Shown: positions 9,625-16,203 of the stretch, in pieces
Layout: each line of letters begins with the position of its first letter
Numbering within the stretch: the stretch's first letter is position 1
Assembly (NCBI RefSeq): GCF_900155965.1
Contig: NZ_FTMG01000001.1
Location: forward strand, 558,001 to 622,000
From: Mucilaginibacter lappiensis
Lineage (GTDB): Bacteria; Bacteroidota; Bacteroidia; Sphingobacteriales; Sphingobacteriaceae
Direction of reading: 5' to 3'
Length of the DNA stretch: 64,000 nucleotides
Translations under genes and position numbers: made by a program
The notes under the pieces: generated by a model
Told to the model about the DNA's origin: nothing
The model's database searches: none
What the model saw: the letters and a program-made list of their open reading frames with translations, nothing else

Positions 9625-10200
9625 TTAAAAAAATAAAAATAACAGATAATTAAGAATACCAAGCTTTACTCTAAGGACTTTAAGTGCATTATTGATTTGA
9701 TTTTTTACTGTTTTTTCAGAAATCCCCAATTCTAAAGCAATTTCGCGGCGCGAAAAATGCTTTTTCCTGCTGAGTTCGAATATCTCTCTCATTTTAGGAG
9801 GCATGTTGGCTACTTCATTTTCAACAATGGCTTGTAACTGATTGGTCCGGGTTAAATAATCTGTATCAGCTTTCCCATGATCAAGAAAAGCCTGCAAAGA
9901 ATCTGCATAATCAGACTCAATTTTTTTATGAGCGATAATATTCAGGATCTTGTTTCTGAGCGATGTATATAAATAACCGGAAATATTTACCTGGAACTCT
10001 ATAGTTGCCCGTTTTGACCATAAAGAACTAAAAACATCCTGAACTACATCTTTTGCCTCTTCACGATCCTGTAATTTGGAATAGGCGTGGGTATATAATA
10101 TCCCTGTATATCGGTGGTAAATTTCACGATAAGCACCATGATCGTCCTCTTTAATTAGGGCCACCAGATCAAAATCGTTTAAATCAATGTATACAGACAT
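9625..10200 (-). CDS. ECF RNA polymerase sigma factor (FecI-like)
   Basis: From ATG at 10200 (MSVYIDLNDF) the product has 191 residues; a start 21 bases upstream is possible but adds a non-conserved MYIRGFK. Sigma region 2 lies at about 25-90 (YREIYHRYTGILYTHAYSKL, then EEAKDVVQDVFSSLW) and region 4 at about 125-180 (MPPKMREIFELSRKKHFSRR, then an HTH). This is the Bacteroidetes-type sigma-70 family that drives SusC/SusD operons together with FecR. It is separated from fecR by 67 bp. Confidence 0.93.
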   Translation of the reverse strand: MSVYIDLNDFDLVALIKEDDHGAYREIYHRYTGILYTHAYSKLQDREEAKDVVQDVFSSLWSKRATIEFQVNISGYLYTSLRNKILNIIAHKKIESDYADSLQAFLDHGKADTDYLTRTNQLQAIVENEVANMPPKMREIFELSRKKHFSRREIALELGISEKTVKNQINNALKVLRVKLGILNYLLFLFF

Positions 10201-10937
10201 CTTAAAACCCCTAATATACAATAATAAAAAATTAATTATCTTGTATACCTCCAGTCATATCATCTTAATGTTTTGGCCATGGCTCAACAGGACATTAATG
10301 AAACGATTACTAAAGTAACCGATTCATCAATAACCGTTCGTTGCATTATTTTAAGATAACTAATCTAATATTGTTCATGATTATTAAAATTTTGAGTCGT
10401 TCGCATTCTATGTAGCCGTGCTGTAGCTGAGCTACCTTTTTTGCTTATTTAGAGATTGATATAACCACACCGGCCCAGCACACCTATACAATTCGTAGAC
10501 AAACATTTCAGAAACGCCTTGACCATGTCAAATTCTTGAGTATTAATTGCGATTTTCCTTCTTACAAAACGCAACTCGATGCTCTAAATCGAACGGAATA
10601 GCCTGATCAACGATGCCGTAATATCCACCATACCCAGCATTGCCACGAAGTATTGTTGACAGCATAAAGCAAATGCAATACAGCGATCCGTTCTAAGGCG
10701 TGTTTTTTTTTATTTTGCATCTAAACAAGTTAAAAAAAGCCTAAGCAACAAATTACAACTAATTGAAAATAAACAACTTGCAAGCTAATAAAATGCAACA
10801 ACCTGTAAATCAATGTGTGTTCGACAGTCGAACATTTTCGTCGTGAAATTTTCTAAATAAAGTTTTGAATTTGTACGATTTTGTCTCTCAAAGACGAAGT
10901 TAATCGGCGAAAAAACAATATTCAAATTTATATAATT
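10201..10937. other. Intergenic region without a recognisable gene
   Basis: About 740 bases between the sigma factor and the repeat cluster. I found no convincing coding sequence; a 26-codon ATG frame at 10279-10359 has no features. A short hairpin followed by T residues (GTAGC TGA GCTAC CTTTTTT) lies near 10431-10443. The right end carries the first of four GTGTTCGAC nonamers at 10817-10825. Confidence 0.5.
10818..10834. repeat. Inverted repeat TGTTCGA-CAG-TCGAACA
   Basis: Perfect 7-base arms (10818-10824 and 10828-10834) around CAG. The left arm is part of the first GTGTTCGAC nonamer. A second inverted repeat with the same arms in the opposite order (TCGAACA N6 TGTTCGA) is at 11089-11108 and again at 34386-34405. 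It could be a recombinase or regulator binding site; no function is assigned. Confidence 0.6.
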
Positions 10938-11041
10938 ACTTGATTTTCAAATCACTAATCAACAGTAAAAGAGGAATTAAGTGTTCGACCTGCCCCCCTC
11001 CGGCTCCACTTAAGGAAACAGCCACTTCTGGTTGTTTCCTT
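10938..11041 (+). repeat. Repeat copy 1, upstream half, with tRNA/tmRNA-3'-like end and hairpin
   Basis: From ACTTGATTTTCAA at 10938 this stretch aligns with 37374-37477 through AGTAAAAGAGGAATTAA and a CGACCTG...CTCCACTTAAGG segment. The stretch GTTCGACC...CCTCCGGCTCCACTTA (10983-11012) resembles the T-loop and acceptor end of a tRNA or tmRNA but is too degenerate to be functional. It ends in the hairpin described separately. It may be an attachment-site remnant or the 3' end of a small RNA. Confidence 0.6.
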
Positions 11042-11268
11042 TTTATTCATATATACTACTGATTATCAAAAGATTAATTGTTAATTCATCGAACAAAATT
11101 GTGTTCGACATTTAGGGCGATTTTTCTTCTCAAATACTGATTACTTCAAAAAGGTCATTTAGTTCACTTTAAAAAATATTTTGGTGTTCGACTTTCCTTG
11201 GCTCCTTAACAGTTGCAACAGATCGCTTATTTTTTAGTGATCAGCTTTGAGTAAGTTAATCATTTTTA
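11006..11268 (+). repeat. 263-bp direct repeat, left copy
   Basis: Starts at CCACTTAAGG and runs to AGTTAATCATTTTTA. It matches 34303-34565 almost base for base in the same orientation, with scattered substitutions. It includes the hairpin at 11012-11041, the inverted repeat TCGAACA N6 TGTTCGA and two GTGTTCGAC nonamers (11101, 11184). No open frame spans it. The two copies border the stress and signalling block. Confidence 0.9.
11012..11041 (+). terminator. Terminator-like hairpin of repeat copy 1
   Basis: Arms AAGGAAACAGCCA (11012-11024) and TGGTTGTTTCCTT (11029-11041) pair over 13 bases with one G-T wobble at pair 10, loop CTTC, followed by TTTATT. The shape fits an intrinsic terminator for plus-strand transcription. 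The copy at 37448-37477 has the same geometry with compensatory changes. Confidence 0.75.
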
Positions 11269-11573
11269 ACAATTTTTAGAGAGCCGGCTGGTAACCCAAA
11301 TAAATTTGTCCCCGTTGGAGATAGTGCTGATCTTATTAAGTGCCATTTGTGAGATAGCCCGCAATTTTAAAGCATTGTAAACATTCCCTGTCTCATCCAA
11401 CGCTTTTTTCAATTTTAAGAATATCTCGTATTGATCTTTGTGATGGTTAAGCGTACGTTTTGGGGATAATGGATGTTCTCAATGGGGAGGAATTTTTCGA
11501 AGGTTGTATAATCTTCCGGGAAACTGCAGGAAGTAAAAACAGTATTGGAGAACTTAGAGGGGTAAAATGGTAT
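11266..11573 (-). pseudogene. Decayed coding remnant, function unknown
   Basis: On the minus strand, two adjacent frames read like protein. Upstream (about 11573 to 11455) comes SCSFPEDYTTFEKFLPIENI. After a frame change come DQYEIFLKLKKALDETGNVY and LRAISQMALNKISTISNG, to a stop at 11266-11268. There is no start codon, and an in-frame stop interrupts each frame. The helical DQYEIFLKLKKAL pattern resembles the C-terminus of an uncharacterised Bacteroidota membrane-associated protein, but I cannot name it. The stop codon coincides with the right edge of the 263-bp repeat. Confidence 0.5.
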
Positions 11574-11698
11574 TCAACTCAAGGTATGAAAAACAAGATA
11601 TTACTTCTATAGAAAGCAACATTAATTTAACTATCAATAAGTTACAATATTTCAATCACAAACCAGCAAAAACAAATTTGACGTTTTTTTATCCCTTT

Positions 11699-12094
11699 TT
11701 AAGGGTTACGGTCACCAGTACTTTTTATAGCCCAATAAACAAGCATTGGCTGAAACAATAACCGCACAAATCTTTTGTTATCAGAATTTAAACCAAACGC
11801 GCTTCTCTTATGGGTAAACTGGGAAATATTTCCCGGGAAAACACCAATAAAAAATGCTGCGGCTATCTTTCCTACTTTTCTTTTGTGTTTTTCTGGGGTA
11901 AACACTAATGCGCTACCTAAGGCAATTTCAACGATGCCTGAATAAACAACTGTATCATCCTTTTTTAAAGGTACCCAGTCGGGTACCTGTGCCTTGAAAT
12001 CTTTCCTTGCAAAGGTAAGATGGCTTATCCCGGCAAATATTAAACTTGTACCTAAAAGTATTCTGGCTATTTCTTTTATATTTTCCTCTTTCAT
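11699..12094 (-). CDS. DoxX-like membrane protein
   Basis: 131 residues with four hydrophobic segments (about 8-27, 48-65, 75-92 and 108-124) and the family-like LLGTSLIFAGISHLTFAR start and PDWVPLK loop. DoxX-family proteins are small inner-membrane proteins linked to redox or quinone functions, but the substrate of this subgroup is unknown. It lies 40 bp after the REC protein gene on the same strand, so the two are probably co-transcribed. It is the leftmost intact gene inside the repeat-bordered block. Confidence 0.75.
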   Translation of the reverse strand: MKEENIKEIARILLGTSLIFAGISHLTFARKDFKAQVPDWVPLKKDDTVVYSGIVEIALGSALVFTPEKHKRKVGKIAAAFFIGVFPGNISQFTHKRSAFGLNSDNKRFVRLLFQPMLVYWAIKSTGDRNP

Positions 12095-12134
12095 TTTGAT
12101 ATGAATCTATGACTATCCGATTATACGTTTAAAA

Positions 12135-12503
12135 TTAATCAACTAACTGCCGTTCGATTTTTGCTAATAAATTCTGGATGTCAAATGGCTTAGCTATAAA
12201 ATCATTGGGAGCTCCTTGCTGATTTAGGGATTTGGCCAGATCATGGGTTCCTGATATTAAAATAACCGGAATCGAGTCTGTCTCTGTGTTTGTTTTGATT
12301 TCCCTGCAGATCACACGACCGTCCATATTCGCCAGCATGACATCCATCAGCACCAGATCTGGGTGGAATTTTTTAATGATCTCAAATACTTTTTCGCCAG
12401 ACGATAGGGCGTGTACCTGGTAACCACTATCAATCAATAGGATGGACAACATATCTAATATGTCTGCATTATCATCAAGTATCAATATTTTCTTATCCAT
12501 CAC
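12135..12503 (-). CDS. Single-domain response regulator (REC)
   Basis: 122 residues, all one receiver domain. The acidic pair is Asp10/Asp11 (ILDDN), the phospho-acceptor is Asp54 (VLMDVML), the conserved Ser is in ILISGTHD, and Lys is in FIAKPFD. There is no output domain, so it should act by protein contact or as a phosphate relay. Met1 and Met2 are adjacent and either may start. The cognate kinase could be one of the PAS kinases at 14578-16203 or 21406-22878. Confidence 0.9.
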   Translation of the reverse strand: MMDKKILILDDNADILDMLSILLIDSGYQVHALSSGEKVFEIIKKFHPDLVLMDVMLANMDGRVICREIKTNTETDSIPVILISGTHDLAKSLNQQGAPNDFIAKPFDIQNLLAKIERQLVD

Positions 12504-12757
12504 ACAGAGTGATGCTAATATGATGCCAGCATTTACTTAAATATATTTCGGTTACAAGATGCTATCATTTACAACCAGCGGCTATTTTATTTCGTCAAAT
12601 AGCGTCTATATAAACTATAACGTATACCTCATTATTGATTTTCTGTTTATTAAAGAGGGCGATAGGATGCCAAACGGTATACTATAAAAATAAATGACAT
12701 ATCTGTAAACCAATAACTTCTGCAAAATTATGGCTTATAACCTGAAGGTGTCCTTCC

Positions 12758-13066
12758 TTAATCATTTTCAGCGGTAGTAATACTATTTTTATTTAGGGCG
12801 GCCTCATTTGCCAAATCCCTTGCAAGAACCCTCATCCAGGCTAAAAAACTCTGATGATGTAAGGGATACTGATCAATGGAATTCCATATCTTTTGAAAAG
12901 TTCGTTCAAGAACTATTTCTGCCTTATCTTTCTGTGGGACGATACGAATGATCACCAGTAACAGAAAGGTAGCATAGGCATCAAAGAGCTCTTCAACTCC
13001 GTCCTTGCTTTGCGAGCGAATCAGCCTCACTATCTCATCATCGGTCGGCTTCACTTTTTTGATCAT
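12758..13066 (-). CDS. Truncated sigma-70-like protein (region 2 only)
   Basis: From ATG at 13066 (MIKKVKPTDDEIV) there are 102 residues; the ATG at 13090 would add a hydrophobic MAMYLFLI. The sequence matches ECF sigma region 2: VEELFDAYATFLLLVIIRIV, then AEIVLERTFQKIWNSIDQY, then FLAWMRVLARDLANEAAL. It ends where the linker to region 4 would begin, so no promoter -35 recognition domain is present. It follows a REC protein gene (13097-13501) closely and should be co-transcribed with it. It may be a decoy or partner of another sigma factor, or a remnant. Confidence 0.7.
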   Translation of the reverse strand: MIKKVKPTDDEIVRLIRSQSKDGVEELFDAYATFLLLVIIRIVPQKDKAEIVLERTFQKIWNSIDQYPLHHQSFLAWMRVLARDLANEAALNKNSITTAEND

Positions 13067-13096
13067 TATTAAAAATAAATACATAGCCAATCAGAT

Positions 13097-13501
13097 CTAC
13101 ATAGCATCGGGTCTTTCCCCAAACCCCATAGGTTTTTCAATAACCTGTCCAACTAATACTTTAATTCTCGCGATCAGATCATACAAATCAAAAGGCTTGG
13201 TAATAAAATCATTGCAGCCATAACTACCGGGAACGAAACCTTTATTGGAGTAAGCGGAAATAATAATGATAGGAAGCCGGCTGGTTTTGGCATTTGTTTT
13301 TAATTGCTGGCATAGTTTGCCCCCATCTGTACCGTTCAAAGCGAAATCCATCATTAACAGATGCGGCTGATAATCCGCGATCAAAGCATCCAGGTTATTG
13401 GCCTCCTCAACTCCTACTACATCGAAACCCTCATAACTTAAAGCTTCCTGCATTACGTCGAGTACTCCGGGGTCATTATCCAATATCAGTACTCTTTTCA
13501 T
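13097..13501 (-). CDS. Response regulator receiver protein
   Basis: 134 residues with one receiver domain: acidic residues in ILDNDPG, phospho-acceptor Asp52 (LLMMDFAL), IIISAYS and the Lys of FITKPFD. About 15 extra residues follow (EKPMGFGERPDAM). There is no output domain. It lies between the 92-residue hypothetical gene upstream (16 bp) and the sigma region 2-only gene downstream, all on the minus strand. This suggests a small regulatory operon. Confidence 0.88.
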   Translation of the reverse strand: MKRVLILDNDPGVLDVMQEALSYEGFDVVGVEEANNLDALIADYQPHLLMMDFALNGTDGGKLCQQLKTNAKTSRLPIIIISAYSNKGFVPGSYGCNDFITKPFDLYDLIARIKVLVGQVIEKPMGFGERPDAM

Positions 13502-13516
13502 GATAGGTTTCTTTAA

Positions 13517-13795
13517 CTAAACTTCAGAACTATGTTCCACTTTCACAGTGCTCAAATCGACTATAATAAGGGTTTCATCAATACCATCAGCCATTTGAAC
13601 AGGCTCTTCGGTGATTTTAAAGTAGGTGTCGTACTTCTCGGGCAGTCTTCTCAGCACCGGTATATATTTAACCGGGGTCAGGATAATACAAACATTAGCG
13701 TCCGGGCCAAATATGCAGGTTGTTTTGGAAAGGCAATAGCGGTAACCTTGGTTAATCAGAAACTGTAACAATTTGGGGGTAAGCAAACTTCGCAT
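13517..13795 (-). CDS. Hypothetical protein, 92 aa
   Basis: No family recognised. The sequence is mixed alpha/beta without a signal peptide or membrane segment (MRSLLTPKLLQFLINQGYRY at the start; VCIILTPVKYIPVLRRLPEK in the middle) and ends in acidic and Ser residues. ATG at 13795 is the first start in the frame. The gene is 16 bp upstream of the REC gene and probably heads the same transcript, which gives a guess of a regulatory or signalling accessory. A plus-strand frame (13532-13768) overlaps it but lacks protein-like character. Confidence 0.6.
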   Translation of the reverse strand: MRSLLTPKLLQFLINQGYRYCLSKTTCIFGPDANVCIILTPVKYIPVLRRLPEKYDTYFKITEEPVQMADGIDETLIIVDLSTVKVEHSSEV

Positions 13796-13933
13796 AACTC
13801 ATATCTTTGATAACAAAAATATGCCGGCTGATTTTTACCCTTATCGTACAAATACTCACATTAACGGTGGTAAATACTCTAATTGATTAATAATTAAACA
13901 TTTAAGTTGTAGGAAGATTGAGAAACTTCTAAT

Positions 13934-14581
13934 TTAAATGATTCCATTAAGCATAGCGAAACGAATTAAAGCAACCGTGTTACGCGAATTTGTCTTATCA
14001 ATGAGGGTTTGCCGATGGTTCTCGATAGTTCGTTTGCTGGTGAATAGTTTATCTGCGATCTCCTGGTTAGTAAAACCCTCCGCGATCAAGCCTAAAATTT
14101 CAATCTCCCGGGTGGAGAATTCGATATCCTGGATATTTTCATGACTAACCGGATCGGGAATAGTCAGCAATCTATTCAAAAAGCGGATAGAGAGTTCTGA
14201 ACAAATATAAGCGGTGTGTTGATGGGTATGTTTAATAGCAAAGATCAACTCATCCGGACTGACGCTTTTTAGGAGATAGCCGCTTGCTCCGGATTGAAAC
14301 GCTTTGATGACATATTTTTCATGATCAAGAGCACTTAGGATGATGACCTTACTTTGAGGAAAATCATTTTTAATTCGCTCAGTCAGTTCCAACCCACCCA
14401 TCACCGGCATGTTCATATCTGCCAGGATAATATCCGCATTCGTGCCTTTGTTAAGGAGATCAAGGACATCAGCTCCATTGGTTGCTTCACCGGTTATGAC
14501 AAAGTCTTTCTCCTTTTCCAGCAGGGATTTTATACCTCCCCGCACAATATGGTGATCCTCTGCTAATATGATATGGATCAT
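13934..14581 (-). CDS. NarL/FixJ-family response regulator
   Basis: 215 residues. The N-terminal receiver (1-120) has acidic Glu8/Asp9, phospho-acceptor Asp55 (ILADMNMP) and Lys in YLLKSVS. The C-terminal LuxR-type HTH (about 148-212) contains FSTREIEILGLIAEGFTNQE and SKRTIENHRQTLIDKT. It is a DNA-binding transcription factor. Its start overlaps the end of the histidine kinase gene by 4 bases, so the two are translationally coupled and form a HisKA_3-NarL pair. Confidence 0.95.
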   Translation of the reverse strand: MIHIILAEDHHIVRGGIKSLLEKEKDFVITGEATNGADVLDLLNKGTNADIILADMNMPVMGGLELTERIKNDFPQSKVIILSALDHEKYVIKAFQSGASGYLLKSVSPDELIFAIKHTHQHTAYICSELSIRFLNRLLTIPDPVSHENIQDIEFSTREIEILGLIAEGFTNQEIADKLFTSKRTIENHRQTLIDKTNSRNTVALIRFAMLNGII

Positions 14582-16203
14582 GATCTGTTAGTTAAGGTGC
14601 GTTTTTGATTGGAGTCGTTATCGAGTGTGATCCTTACGATGGTACCTGTTCCAGGTATTGATTCAATATGTAAGTGACCATGATATAAGCCCATTCTATT
14701 TTTTATACTGCTCAAACCTGATCCTGAGGGTATCTCTTCCTGCTCTTCTACCTTAAATCCTTTGCCGTTATCTTTTACGCATATCTCTATTATTCTGTTT
14801 TTCTTTATTTCAATATTGATCAGGTCGGCAGTTGAATGCTTCATACAATTATTGACCAACTCTTGTATTATCCTGAAAATGCCGATCTCCAGTTGAAGAT
14901 CCAGCCTTTCATGAAAACCAACAATTCTTGTTTTGATCAGCATGTTTGGGGTCGATAAGCGTTTGGCCAGTTCTTCTATCGTAGCTGGCAAGCCAAAATC
15001 AGCTAAAATTGATGGCGCTAATTCAAAGGAGATATTACGCGTTTCCAGGATGGCCATATCCAGTAATTCATTTACATTACGAACCACCTCTCTTGAATCA
15101 TTGCAATCCTCAAGCGTTCCTAACTTAATTCTGATGCTGTATAATAACTGGCTAACGCTGTCATGCAAGGCATCACTGATCCGTCTGCGTTCATTTTCTT
15201 CTGCGCGAAGCGTAGCCAAAATAATATTTTTTTGCGAATCATGTTTTAACCTGGCCGATTCTTCTTCTATCTGTCTTTTTTCGCTAATATCCATCATGAT
15301 ACCCACGAAGCGGTGGGGCTGTCCCTCTTCGGTGATCACATGCCCGCGTATACTGGCATATCGCATATGTCCGCTGCTGTTAATGAAACGACATACCAAG
15401 TCAATGGCTTTTTGATTATTCAATGAGGTGCGAAAATGTTGATCGACCATATCCCTGTCGTCTGGATGAATGAGTTGTATAAATGTTTGATATTTACCGT
15501 CAAACTTATCGCCGGGTATGGCACAAGTTTGGTAATTGAACTCATCCAGGTAAAACTTCATGGTATCCAGTTCCAACTCCCAGGTGCCAGCAGATGAAGC
15601 TTCCAGGGCGAGCTCCAGCCGTTCCTTGGTTTTGGCAAGGCTTTTTTCGGCATTTACCCTTTTCGTAATATCAATAACCGCGATATCACATTGTAAAGGA
15701 AGCGTGGGTATTGGCGTAATGGCAATACCTTCCATCTGTACATAAAACTCAGTCCCCTTTTTGGATGTCATCTTCACATGGCAATTTTGCCTTTGACCAG
15801 AATTCAGCATTTCCCGGTAAAACCGGTGATAGGTATCTGAATATTCCGCCGCCACAAAAAACTGCAATCTATTTTTAATAATATCTCCTTTACCTGTTTC
15901 GAGTAAGTTTACCCCTTCGTTATTTACCTCATTGATGATGCCATATTTATCCAAGATGAAATAACCAATTGGCGCCAGATCATAAATACCTGCGAATTTG
16001 AGTTGCTGCAGTTCCAGTTGTTCATTAGCAATTCTTAATTCATCATTCTGCATCTCCAGTTCCACCTGGTGCATCTGTAATTCCTGGAACAGCATTTCCA
16101 TACTTTTCCCGTTTAGAACAGAATCCGACTGTTTATAGGCAGCGTTCGATTTTTCGTCCTTGGATGATATTACCGCTTTATTTTCTACTTTCTTTCTGTT
16201 CAT
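14578..16203 (-). CDS. PAS-domain sensor histidine kinase (HisKA_3 type)
   Basis: 541 residues, cytoplasmic. A helical N-terminus (about 35-70) precedes a first PAS domain (about 70-185), a second PAS domain with PAC (about 195-312), and HisKA_3 dimerisation with His347 (RRISDALHDSVSQLL). The HATPase_c domain (about 420-530) has an N-box (LVNNCMKHS) and a G-box (DNGKGF, SGLSSIKNR). The partner is the NarL-type regulator, which overlaps it by 4 bases. Its 5' end overlaps the CheB/CheR fusion gene by 26 bases, so all three make one operon. Confidence 0.93.
   Translation of the reverse strand: MNRKKVENKAVISSKDEKSNAAYKQSDSVLNGKSMEMLFQELQMHQVELEMQNDELRIANEQLELQQLKFAGIYDLAPIGYFILDKYGIINEVNNEGVNLLETGKGDIIKNRLQFFVAAEYSDTYHRFYREMLNSGQRQNCHVKMTSKKGTEFYVQMEGIAITPIPTLPLQCDIAVIDITKRVNAEKSLAKTKERLELALEASSAGTWELELDTMKFYLDEFNYQTCAIPGDKFDGKYQTFIQLIHPDDRDMVDQHFRTSLNNQKAIDLVCRFINSSGHMRYASIRGHVITEEGQPHRFVGIMMDISEKRQIEEESARLKHDSQKNIILATLRAEENERRRISDALHDSVSQLLYSIRIKLGTLEDCNDSREVVRNVNELLDMAILETRNISFELAPSILADFGLPATIEELAKRLSTPNMLIKTRIVGFHERLDLQLEIGIFRIIQELVNNCMKHSTADLINIEIKKNRIIEICVKDNGKGFKVEEQEEIPSGSGLSSIKNRMGLYHGHLHIESIPGTGTIVRITLDNDSNQKRTLTNRS

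Noticed and set aside
10983..11012. Functional tRNA or tmRNA gene
   Set aside because: Only a T-loop and acceptor-like 3' end are seen; no matching 5' acceptor strand, D-arm or anticodon arm can be built upstream.
11567..11761. 64-residue plus-strand open frame
   Set aside because: It overlaps the end of the DoxX-like gene and the pseudogene, has no domain or signal, and its composition is that of random AT-rich sequence.
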